Positions 1-5,450 of a stretch of 6,047 bases of DNA are shown here, one piece after another (the first letter of the stretch is position 1; every line of letters starts with the position of its first letter). The stretch lies in contig JASHUF010000094.1 of the NCBI GenBank assembly GCA_030040175.1, forward strand, positions 1 through 6,047. The letters run 5' to 3'. Origin of the DNA: Acidobacteriaceae bacterium. GTDB taxonomy: Bacteria; Acidobacteriota; Terriglobia; Terriglobales; Acidobacteriaceae. The notes under the pieces are model-generated. The model saw only the letters and a program-made list of their open reading frames with translations. It ran no database searches and was not told where the DNA came from. Position numbers and translations under genes: made by a program.

Positions 1-1081
1 CGTCCCAGCAGGCGATGTGGCAAAGATCGCAGCCGATGCACTTCTCTTCGCTGATGCGGGCGACGATTTTGTAGTTGAGGTTGAGGTGCTTCCACTCCGT
101 AACGCGGTTGACGGAGAGGCCGCGAAAATCGTCGAGCGAATGGAAGCCCTTGGCGCGCATCCAGTTTTCCAGACCCTCCGCCAGGTCTTCCACGATGCGG
201 TAGCCGTAATGCATGACGGCCGTACACACCTGTACCGTCCCGCAACCAAGCAGGAAAAACTCCGCCGCGTCGCGCCAGTCGGCAATGCCGCCAATGCCGG
301 AGAGCGGCAGAGCGGCTTCCGGATCGGCCATGATCTGCTGCACCATGTTCAGCGCGATGGGCTTGACGGCCGGGCCGCAGTAGCCGCCGTGCGAGTTTTT
401 GCCGTCGACGTTGGGGCGCGGAACAAAGGTGTCGAGGTCAATCCCCGTAATCGAATTGATGGTATTGATGGCCGAGAGTCCATCGGCTCCGCCGCGTTTG
501 GCTGCGCGGGCCACGGTGCGAATGTCAGAGATGTTGGGCGTGAGCTTCACCAGCACCGGCGTGCGCGCCTTCTCTTTCACCCAGGAGGTGATGAGCTCGG
601 TGTACTCCGGCACCTGGCCCACGGCCGAGCCCATGCCGCGCTCGCTCATGCCGTGCGGGCAGCCGAAGTTGAGCTCCAGGCCATCGGCGCCTGCGCCCTC
701 TACGCGCGCCACGATCTCATGCCAGGCTTCACGGTTGGAGGCGACCATGAGAGAGGCGATGACGGCATTCTGCGGATAGCGCTTTTTGACTTCCGCCATC
801 TCGCGCAGATTTTCTTCCACCGTCCGGTCGCTGATGAGCTCAATGTTGTTGAAGCCCATCATGCGCTCCCCCATCCAGTCGATCGAGGAGTAGCGCGAGC
901 TGACGTTGGTCACGGGCTCGCCGATGGTCTTCCACACCGCGCCGCCCCAGCCGGCGTCGAAGGCGCGCGCGATCATTTCGCCGGTGTTGGTGGGCGGCGC
1001 GGAGGCGAGCCAGAAGGGATTGGGCGAGCTGATGGCGCCGGCAAAGTTTTTCACGCGCAAGTCGGGTATGGGCTCAGGCAT
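1..1081 (-). CDS. preA: Dihydropyrimidine dehydrogenase, FMN/Fe-S subunit PreA-like (partial, C-terminus off the left edge)
   Basis: Catalytic subunit of the cytoplasmic NAD(P)-dependent dihydropyrimidine dehydrogenase, which reduces uracil or thymine to the 5,6-dihydro form as the first step of reductive pyrimidine breakdown. My translation from the ATG at 1081 gives 360 residues with no stop before the edge. The first ~310 residues form a dihydroorotate-dehydrogenase-like FMN barrel: VWKTIG (49-54), LELNFGCPHGM (135-145), VKLTPN (178-183), INTINS (205-210), GGYCGPAVKPIALN (232-245) and SGIGGI (261-266). A 4Fe-4S motif Cx2Cx2Cx3C lies at 348-358, just before the sequence ends. E. coli PreA is ~411 residues, so about 50 residues, including a second 4Fe-4S motif, are probably outside. 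The start is supported by a GGAGG six bases upstream. It overlaps the end of the preT-like gene by 8 bases, so translational coupling is likely. The residue aligned by eye with the catalytic cysteine of mammalian DPD is Val154. The family call is firm; substrate is inferred. Confidence 0.95.
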   Translation of the reverse strand, partial: MPEPIPDLRVKNFAGAISSPNPFWLASAPPTNTGEMIARAFDAGWGGAVWKTIGEPVTNVSSRYSSIDWMGERMMGFNNIELISDRTVEENLREMAEVKKRYPQNAVIASLMVASNREAWHEIVARVEGAGADGLELNFGCPHGMSERGMGSAVGQVPEYTELITSWVKEKARTPVLVKLTPNISDIRTVARAAKRGGADGLSAINTINSITGIDLDTFVPRPNVDGKNSHGGYCGPAVKPIALNMVQQIMADPEAALPLSGIGGIADWRDAAEFFLLGCGTVQVCTAVMHYGYRIVEDLAEGLENWMRAKGFHSLDDFRGLSVNRVTEWKHLNLNYKIVARISEEKCIGCDLCHIACWD

Positions 1082-2447
1082 GGGCAACCTCCGCTGCGTT
1101 GAGAATGGCCAGCGCGGCGCGCTTGCCGCCGGCCACGGCATCCACCACCTCGCGTCCGCCGTTGACGCAGTCACCCGCGGCATAGTAACGCGGATTGGCG
1201 GTGCGCCCGGTGCGCGGGTCGGCCTCGATGCGGCCCTCGCGAACGGAAACGCCGCGCAATTGCTCCAGAAGATAGGCAAGCGGCGACTGGCCGATGGCGG
1301 GCACAAGCAGATCGCAGGCGATGGTGTACTGCGAGTCTGGGATGGGCAGCAGCGAGCGATCGACCGCGCGCACCTGGACCGTCTCGAGAAGTAGGCGGCC
1401 GTGGGCATCGGAGCAGACAGAAAGCGGCTGGCGGCGCCAGAGAAACTGCACGCCCTCCTGCCTGGCATGCTCGTACTCGAAGTCGAAGGCGCCGATGTCG
1501 CTTTCGCTGCGGCGATAAAGCAGGTACACGGTCTCCGCACCCAGGCGGCGCGCGGCGTTGGCCGCGTCAATGGCGGTGTTGCCCGCGCCCACCACCACCA
1601 CGGTGCCGTGCAGCTCGCGCAGGTGGCCGGTTTTGTAGGCGGCGATAAGCTCGAGCGCGTTCATCACCCCCGCGCTCTCTTCCCCGGGGATGCCCAGCCG
1701 CTGCATGGCGCCGAGGCCCACACCGAGAAAGAGGAAATCGAACTCGGATTCGAGCTCCGCGAGCGCGTCAGCGGAGTTGACATCGACCCCGAAGCGGAGC
1801 TCGACGCCCATGCGGCGAATCATCTCCACTTCATGCAGACTTTCCGTGGCGCGCAGTTTGTATTCCGCTACGCCGTAGGTGTTCAGGCCTCCGGGCAGAG
1901 CGCGGCGCTCAAGGATGGTGGCGTGGGCCCCGCGGCGCTTGAGCTCGGCCGCGCAGGCGAGCGACGCGGGACCACCGCCGATGCAGGCGACGCGTAAATT
2001 ACCCACCCCGGTCCCGGAAGCGGGACCGGGGGCACCCGTACCCGAAATGTTGTGCTTATTCAGAGCGGGCGGTAATTCGCCGGAAGCGTCGAAGGCATCC
2101 ATGGCGTGGCGCTGGAGCAGCCCGATCTGGATGGGCTTGCGGTTCTGGCGATGCATCACGCAGGCCCCTTCGCAGAGAACTTCGACAGGGCAGACGCGGG
2201 CGCAGCTTGCGCCCAGGATGTTGGCATCGAGGATACGCAGCGCTGACCCGCGCAGGTTGCCCGTGGCGATGCGCTTGATGAAGCCGGGTACGTCGATGTG
2301 CGTGGGACAGGCTGCGGTGCAGGGAGCGTCAAAGCAGTTGAGGCAGCGGTCGGCCTCGATGACCGCGGCCTGGGCGGTGAGCGCCGGCTTGAGCGGGGTG
2401 AAGCGCTCGCGCAGTAGCGGGTCGTCGGGAATGGTGGCGGTGCTCAT
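1074..2447 (-). CDS. preT: Dihydropyrimidine dehydrogenase, FAD/Fe-S NAD(P)H-oxidising subunit PreT-like
   Basis: Electron-input subunit that would take hydride from NAD(P)H and pass electrons through FAD and Fe-S clusters to PreA. It belongs to the GltD-like flavoprotein family. The 457 residues begin with a double Fe-S domain: cysteines 35, 38, 43, 47 and 82, 86, 92, 96. An FAD Rossmann motif follows at about 157-163 (GGGPASL, with Ala-Ser as I recall for eukaryotic DPD), then a second dinucleotide motif near 283-300 (VVGAGNTAIDAA) and the C-terminal FAD segment YYAAGDC...GG at 421-441. The directly adjacent preA favours PreT over glutamate synthase small subunit, since no large subunit is present. 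It starts six bases after the stop of the nitrilase-family gene, with only a weak AGG ribosome site, so it probably relies on coupling. E. coli PreT is ~412 residues. Part of the excess is a Gly/Pro/Ala/Thr linker at about 130-150 encoded by a perfect DNA palindrome, between the Fe-S and FAD domains. Confidence 0.94.
   Translation of the reverse strand: MSTATIPDDPLLRERFTPLKPALTAQAAVIEADRCLNCFDAPCTAACPTHIDVPGFIKRIATGNLRGSALRILDANILGASCARVCPVEVLCEGACVMHRQNRKPIQIGLLQRHAMDAFDASGELPPALNKHNISGTGAPGPASGTGVGNLRVACIGGGPASLACAAELKRRGAHATILERRALPGGLNTYGVAEYKLRATESLHEVEMIRRMGVELRFGVDVNSADALAELESEFDFLFLGVGLGAMQRLGIPGEESAGVMNALELIAAYKTGHLRELHGTVVVVGAGNTAIDAANAARRLGAETVYLLYRRSESDIGAFDFEYEHARQEGVQFLWRRQPLSVCSDAHGRLLLETVQVRAVDRSLLPIPDSQYTIACDLLVPAIGQSPLAYLLEQLRGVSVREGRIEADPRTGRTANPRYYAAGDCVNGGREVVDAVAGGKRAALAILNAAEVAHA
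1088..1092 (-). promoter_or_regulatory. Shine-Dalgarno of the preA-like gene, inside the preT-like coding region
   Basis: The minus strand reads GGAGG at 1092-1088, six bases before the ATG at 1081-1079. It lies within the last codons of the preT-like gene, whose TGA (1076-1074) overlaps the preA start as ATGCCTGA. The site fixes the preA start and suggests that ribosomes ending PreT reinitiate on PreA, which would suit a two-subunit enzyme needed in equal amounts. Confidence 0.8.
2006..2031. repeat. Perfect GC-rich inverted repeat inside the preT-like gene
   Basis: Two 11-base arms (2006-2016 and 2021-2031, plus strand CCCCGGTCCCG and its exact complement) flank a four-base GAAG spacer. The element reads through in-frame as residues 139-147 of the PreT-like protein (A-P-G-P-A-S-G-T-G). 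It lies in an interdomain linker where homologues are, as far as I recall, shorter. Perfect symmetry is not needed for coding, so a dispersed REP-like palindrome that landed in-frame is the simplest reading. Only one copy is seen in the window, so its repetitive nature is inferred. Confidence 0.7.
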
Positions 2448-2453
2448 AGACGC

Positions 2454-3323
2454 CTAAGAAGCGACCAGCGGCCCGTAGAGATCGGGACGGCGATCACGGT
2501 AAAACTGCCAGGTGCGGCGCACTTCAGCAATCTCGCCGAGATCGAGATCGGCGGTGAGCACTTCATCCTTGTCGCGCGAGGCCTGGGCGATAATCTTGCC
2601 GCGCGGGTTGGCGAAGTAGCTGGAGCCGTAAAACTCGCCGATGTTCCACGGCGGCTCTGTGCCCACGCGATTGATGGCGGCGATGAAGTAGCCGTTGGCG
2701 GCAGCGTGCGCCGGCTGCTCCAGTTGCCACAAGTACTCGCTCAAGCCGGCCACGGTGGCCGAAGGATTGAAGACGATCTCCGCGCCGTTCAGGCCCAGGC
2801 AGCGCGCGCCCTCGGGGAAATGGCGGTCGTAACAGATGTACACACCGACTTTGACGAAGCCCAGATCGAAAACGGGATAGCCGAGATTGCCGGGACGGAA
2901 ATAGAACTTTTCCCAGAATCCGGGCGCCACGTGCGGAATATGCGTCTTGCGGTATTTGCCCAGGTACGCGCCATCGTTGTGGAGGACGGCGGCGGTGTTG
3001 TAGAAGACGCCTTCCTGTTCGACCTCATAGACGGGCACGATCATGGCGATGCGCAGTTCTTTGGCCAGAGATTGCATCCGCGCCACCGTGGGTCCCTCAG
3101 GCACGGGTTCGGTGGTCTCGTACCACTTCACGGATTGCTCGGCGCAGAAATAGGGGCCGTTGAAGACCTCCTGCAGGCAGACGATCTGCGCGCCGGCAGC
3201 AGCGGCCTGGCGTATGAGGCCGATGTGCTTTTCGATCATGGCCTCTTTCTGGCGGCCGAGCGGCTCGGTGGCCGGTATGGCGTTGGAGGCCTGAATGATG
3301 GAACAGCGAATGACACGGGACAT
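2454..3323 (-). CDS. Nitrilase-family amidohydrolase, probable beta-ureidopropionase / N-carbamoyl amidase
   Basis: Cytoplasmic C-N hydrolase of the nitrilase superfamily, likely cleaving N-carbamoyl-beta-alanine to beta-alanine, CO2 and NH3 in the last step of reductive pyrimidine breakdown. The 289 residues, a normal length, carry the Glu-Lys-Cys triad in context: E52 in CLQEVFNGPYFC, K126 in YRKTHIPH and C164 in YICYDRHFPEGAR. Family segments NPSAT and the C-terminal RRPDLYGPL are also present. The reading frame stays open far upstream, but the family starts at MSRVIRCSIIQ, and GGGGAG stands five bases before the ATG at 3323, so the short form is chosen. The preT-like gene follows after six bases, so both are almost certainly cotranscribed. 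N-carbamoylputrescine amidase is the main alternative, because EKFYF after the Lys motif also occurs in that group; the dihydropyrimidine dehydrogenase genes next door tip the call. The family is firm and the substrate inferred. Confidence 0.9.
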   Translation of the reverse strand: MSRVIRCSIIQASNAIPATEPLGRQKEAMIEKHIGLIRQAAAAGAQIVCLQEVFNGPYFCAEQSVKWYETTEPVPEGPTVARMQSLAKELRIAMIVPVYEVEQEGVFYNTAAVLHNDGAYLGKYRKTHIPHVAPGFWEKFYFRPGNLGYPVFDLGFVKVGVYICYDRHFPEGARCLGLNGAEIVFNPSATVAGLSEYLWQLEQPAHAAANGYFIAAINRVGTEPPWNIGEFYGSSYFANPRGKIIAQASRDKDEVLTADLDLGEIAEVRRTWQFYRDRRPDLYGPLVAS

Positions 3324-3361
3324 TTGCACTCCCCAGCAACGGAAAAAACCAGGAGTCTTTG

Positions 3362-3390
3362 AAGTTAATCGAAAAGGGCGCGGAGGGCAA
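3362..3390 (-). promoter_or_regulatory. Weak candidate leftward promoter for the pyrimidine operon
   Basis: The minus strand reads TTGCCC (3390-3385) and TAACTT (3367-3362) with a 17-base spacer. Matches to the sigma70 consensus are four of six and three of six, so this is only the best candidate I see. It would start transcription near 3355, giving a leader of about 30 bases that includes the GGGGAG ribosome site. A poor core promoter would fit an operon that needs an activator, but that is speculation. Confidence 0.25.
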
Positions 3391-3399
3391 TGGGTGCAG

Positions 3400-3412
3400 G
3401 GGCCGTTGGCCC
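3400..3412. repeat. Small perfect hairpin / possible operator in the divergent region
   Basis: GGGCC and GGCCC (3400-3404 and 3408-3412) are exact complements around a GTT spacer. The element ends 15 bases upstream of the rightward -35 box and lies upstream of the leftward candidate -35, so it could bind a regulator of both units. Five-base arms occur often by chance in GC-rich DNA, so confidence is low. Confidence 0.25.
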
Positions 3413-3427
3413 AAGAGAATGCCCGGG

Positions 3428-3456
3428 TTGACTTGACCTGCGGCGAATCCAATAAT
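3428..3456 (+). promoter_or_regulatory. Sigma70-type promoter for the xdhC-like unit, predicting a leaderless transcript
   Basis: TTGACT at 3428-3433 (five of six) and AATAAT at 3451-3456 (five of six) are separated by the optimal 17 bases. With usual spacing the start of transcription falls near 3463, one to three bases before the ATG at 3465. The purine-rich GGGAGGG just before the ATG would then mostly lie outside the mRNA, and in any case it is too close to the ATG for normal Shine-Dalgarno use. TTGAC is repeated in tandem (3428-3432, 3433-3437); only the first copy has correct spacing. Confidence 0.65.
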
Positions 3457-3464
3457 CGGGAGGG

Positions 3465-4337
3465 ATGAACATTTACGAGGAGATCGTCGCGCTGCAGCGG
3501 GAGGGCCGGCGCGGGGCCGTGGCCACGATCGTGAACGCGCGCGGGTCCATCCCTTCGTTCAAAACCGCGAAGATGCTGGTGCGCGACGACGGATCGATCG
3601 CCGGCACCATCGGCGGAGGCTGCGTGGAGGCGGAGGTGTGGCGGGCGGCGCGGGATGTGATCGCCAACGAAAAGCCCTGCTCGCTGACCTTCGACCTGAA
3701 CCAGGACCCGAAGTACGACACGGGGCTGGTATGCGGAGGCACGCTGGAGATTTTCATCGAGCCGGTGCTGCCGGCGCCCCTCCTGTACGTGTTCGGTGCA
3801 GGACACGTGGCGCTGGAGCTGTTCAAAGCCGCAAAGAACGCGGGGTTCGAGGTGATCGTGTGCGACGACCGCGAGGCCTACGCGAACGCGGAGCGGTTTC
3901 CGGGGGCACGCGCGATCGTGGCCCGGGATTTCGACCAGGCCTTCCGGGAGCTGGCTCCGCACGAGTCTTCTTACATCGTGATCGCCACGCGCGGGCATCG
4001 CGACGACATGCGCGTTCTGCGCTGGGCGGTGCAGACGCAGGCGCGGTACATCGGCATGGTGGGCTCGCGGCGCAAGGCCATTACCGTGGTACGGGAACTC
4101 GCGGCTGAGGGACTCGATCCGGCGCTGTTCGAGCGGCTGCGCTCGCCGGTGGGGCTCGACATCGGCGCGGTAACGCCGGAGGAGATCGCGGTCTCGATTC
4201 TGGCCGAGCTGATCGCGTTCCGCCGGCACGCCGAAGGCGCGCTGCCGCCCATGAGCTGGGCGCACCGCCACCGCTCCGGCGTTGCGGGCGCGGCCGGCGT
4301 AAGCCCGGAGAACGCGCCCGCAGCGGCCAAGAAATGA
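3465..4337 (+). CDS. XdhC/CoxI-family molybdoenzyme maturation factor
   Basis: XdhC-family proteins bind molybdenum cofactor, help its sulfuration and deliver it to xanthine dehydrogenase or related molybdenum hydroxylases in the cytoplasm. The 290 residues show the N-terminal XdhC/CoxI domain (about 1-100) with RGSIP (26-30), GTIGGGCVEAEVW (47-59; C53) and CGGTLEIFIEP (90-100; C90). A C-terminal Rossmann-like domain follows, with YVFGAGHVA (108-116), VCDDRE (132-137), VIATRGH and YIGMVGSRRK, ending near AELIAFRR. Family proteins start with a similar IYEE helix, so the ATG at 3465 is preferred although it lacks a usable ribosome site; the nearby promoter predicts a leaderless message. The last ~30 residues look like a non-conserved tail. 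The MocA-like gene follows seven bases after the stop, which supports a molybdenum-cofactor role. The client oxidoreductase is not in the window, so the exact target (xanthine dehydrogenase or CO-dehydrogenase-like enzyme) stays open. Confidence 0.93.
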   Translation: MNIYEEIVALQREGRRGAVATIVNARGSIPSFKTAKMLVRDDGSIAGTIGGGCVEAEVWRAARDVIANEKPCSLTFDLNQDPKYDTGLVCGGTLEIFIEPVLPAPLLYVFGAGHVALELFKAAKNAGFEVIVCDDREAYANAERFPGARAIVARDFDQAFRELAPHESSYIVIATRGHRDDMRVLRWAVQTQARYIGMVGSRRKAITVVRELAAEGLDPALFERLRSPVGLDIGAVTPEEIAVSILAELIAFRRHAEGALPPMSWAHRHRSGVAGAAGVSPENAPAAAKK

Positions 4338-4344
4338 AGGCAAC

Positions 4345-4968
4345 ATGCCGGTGTTGTGCGGATTGATTCTGGCCGCGGGCGCATCCTCGCGCATGGGCAC
4401 TGACAAGGCGCTGCTGCCCTGGCCTCCGCATGCAAACGACGGAACGACCCTGCTCTCCGCGCACATCTGCGCGCTGCGGCCGCACACGCAGGCAGTGATG
4501 GTGGTTGCAGGTAGAAATGCGGAGCGGCTGCAGCCTGTGATCGCGGCGTGCAGCGCGGAGATGGTGGTGAATCCCGCGCCGGAGCGGGGACAGTTCAGCT
4601 CTCTGCAGGCGGGGTTGCGCGCCGTGGTGGAGCGCGGATTCGAGGGCGCCATGATTACGCCGGTGGATTGCCCGCCGTTGAGCGCAGCTTCGCTCGAAAA
4701 GCTGTGTGCGGAGTTTGCGCGGGCGGTCAAGCAGGGCTTGTGGGCAGTAACGCCCGAGCACCAAGGCCGGCACGGGCATCCGCTGCTGGCTGCAAGCGCA
4801 TGGATCGAGGTGATCCTGCGCGCGCCGGTCACCGGCAATGCGCGCGAGGTGAAGCGCGCCCATGCGCGGTATTTTGCCTCTGTCCCGGTCGCCGAAATCC
4901 TGGCCGGCGCGGGTATGAATACGCCGGCGGAGTATGCGGCGCAGGTTCAGGTGCGCCCGCGAAGCTGA
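4345..4968 (+). CDS. MobA/MocA-like molybdenum cofactor nucleotidyltransferase (MocA type favoured)
   Basis: Predicted NTP transferase that attaches CMP (MocA) or GMP (MobA) to molybdopterin-bound molybdenum in the cytoplasm. The 207 residues match the family length. Visible motifs are the nucleotide-binding loop LAAGASSRMGTDK (9-21), NPAPERGQFSSLQAGL (76-91), the metal-binding PVDCPP (106-111) and GRHGHP (141-146). LAAG in the first motif and PVDxP in the second are, as I know the families, typical of MocA-like cytidylyltransferases, whereas MobA has LAGG. That agrees with the XdhC-family neighbour, because xanthine dehydrogenase-type enzymes in many bacteria use the cytosine dinucleotide cofactor. 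The ATG at 4345 has GAAGG four bases upstream, overlapping the end of the xdhC-like gene region, so the two genes form one transcription unit. Its last 22 bases overlap the end of the opposing Fe-S scaffold gene, leaving no room for a terminator between them. Nucleotide preference is inferred from motifs only. Confidence 0.88.
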   Translation: MPVLCGLILAAGASSRMGTDKALLPWPPHANDGTTLLSAHICALRPHTQAVMVVAGRNAERLQPVIAACSAEMVVNPAPERGQFSSLQAGLRAVVERGFEGAMITPVDCPPLSAASLEKLCAEFARAVKQGLWAVTPEHQGRHGHPLLAASAWIEVILRAPVTGNAREVKRAHARYFASVPVAEILAGAGMNTPAEYAAQVQVRPRS

Positions 4969-5312
4969 TCGAGAGCCGCATCCAGCGTATCGAGCGCAAG
5001 CTGGGCCGCATGCTGCGAGGCCGGAGGCAAGCCGCCCACGGCGGCGAGCAGTGCTTCCTTGCGCAGAGTGCGGGCCTGCGCCGGGGATTTGCCCAGCGCC
5101 AGCTCCGTGAGCGCGGAGCCGCAGGCCATGGAAGCGACGCAACCCTTGGCCTGAAAGCGAATCTCGGCGATCTGCCCGAAGGAGAGCTTGAGGGTGAGCT
5201 TGAGAACGTCACCGCAGGCGGGATTTTCAACCTGCGCGGAAGCGTCGGGATTGTCCAGGGTTCCCGCGTTCCGCGGATGCTCGAAGTGATCGAGGACCTG
5301 AGGCGAATACAT
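4947..5312 (-). CDS. NifU/IscU-type iron-sulfur scaffold homologue lacking the third canonical cysteine
   Basis: Small scaffold-family protein related to IscU/SufU/NifU-N, on which Fe-S clusters are built for transfer to enzymes. The 121 residues begin MYSPQVLDHFEHPRNAG, the usual family start, then NPACGD (C33, D35), AKGCVAS (C58), GSALTEL and GLPPASQHAAQLA. By alignment from memory with E. coli IscU, C33 and C58 match C37 and C63, and H101 matches the histidine beside the third ligand. The third ligand itself (C106) is replaced by Ala102; an extra cysteine, C64, follows C58 by six residues. It may therefore be a carrier or a specialised subfamily rather than a classical scaffold. The ATG at 5312 has GGGAGG eight bases upstream. 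A longer in-frame form from the ATG at 5357, with GAGG five bases upstream, is possible but adds residues outside the family. No cysteine desulfurase is seen nearby. The electron-carrying Fe-S proteins PreT/PreA in the window are possible but unproven clients. Confidence 0.88.
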   Translation of the reverse strand: MYSPQVLDHFEHPRNAGTLDNPDASAQVENPACGDVLKLTLKLSFGQIAEIRFQAKGCVASMACGSALTELALGKSPAQARTLRKEALLAAVGGLPPASQHAAQLALDTLDAALDQLRGRT

Positions 5313-5320
5313 TGCGGCCG

Positions 5321-5326
5321 CCTCCC
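5321..5326 (-). promoter_or_regulatory. Shine-Dalgarno supporting the start of the Fe-S scaffold gene
   Basis: GGGAGG on the minus strand, eight bases before the ATG at 5312. It supports the short 121-residue protein over the upstream ATG at 5357 and the TTG at 5420. The spacer overlaps GCGGCCGC (5314-5321). Confidence 0.7.
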
Positions 5327-5389
5327 GTTTGGGCGTTTCCGGTTCACATCTTGACATGCCCGCCTCGAGCAAGGTGGCAATTTCCTGAG

Positions 5390-5404
5390 AAAAAGCCGCC
5401 CGGC
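5390..5404 (-). terminator. Very weak candidate terminator after the helical hypothetical gene
   Basis: The minus strand reads GCCGGGCGGC followed by TTTTT in the 138-bp gap (5313-5450) between the hypothetical gene and the scaffold gene. The stem is only three base pairs with a four-base loop, so termination would be inefficient at best. No convincing promoter for the scaffold gene was found in this gap, so read-through from upstream is as likely. Confidence 0.2.
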
Positions 5405-5450
5405 AGTATTGACATTGCAAAGACCGGAATCGAAAACGCTTTTGGTGCGC

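Larger units (their letters stand above)
3324..3464. other. Divergent intergenic region between the pyrimidine operon and the xdhC-like unit
   Basis: This 141-bp gap is the only divergent junction in the window, so both units must be started from here unless the leftward operon is read from further upstream. On the left it holds the nitrilase-gene ribosome site (GGGGAG, minus strand 3334-3329), on the right a strong rightward promoter, and in the middle a small perfect hairpin. The leftward transcript would have a T6 run in its leader. No coding potential or riboswitch-like fold was recognised. Confidence 0.75.

Noticed and set aside
17..1102. 361-residue plus-strand open frame opposite preA
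   Set aside because: The minus strand encodes a full set of PreA motifs; the plus-strand translation is an Arg/His/Gly-rich antisense product typical of GC-rich genes.
1401..1997. Plus-strand open frames opposite the preT-like gene
   Set aside because: No recognisable domain, and the minus strand gives an intact flavoprotein through the same bases.
2006..2031. Palindrome in the preT-like gene as an intrinsic terminator
   Set aside because: It lies in mid-gene and is not followed by a T run on either strand.
1074..2447. Glutamate synthase small subunit (GltD) as the identity of the flavoprotein
   Set aside because: No glutamate synthase large subunit is adjacent, while a PreA-like partner overlaps it by 8 bases and a beta-ureidopropionase-like gene precedes it.
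2706..3362. 218-residue plus-strand open frame opposite the nitrilase-family gene
   Set aside because: It has no motifs and covers exactly the part of the minus strand that carries the catalytic Glu, Lys and Cys; it is a codon-bias shadow.
3433..3456. Second TTGAC copy (TTGACC at 3433-3438) as the -35 box
   Set aside because: It leaves only a 12-base spacer to the -10 box, too short for sigma70; the first copy has the ideal 17 bases.
3324..4838. Long minus-strand open frame continuous with the nitrilase-family gene, which would add about 500 residues to its N-terminus
   Set aside because: It lies antisense to the clear XdhC- and MocA-like genes, its translation is rich in Arg, Ala, Pro and His without domains, and the nitrilase family start with a good ribosome site is at 3323.
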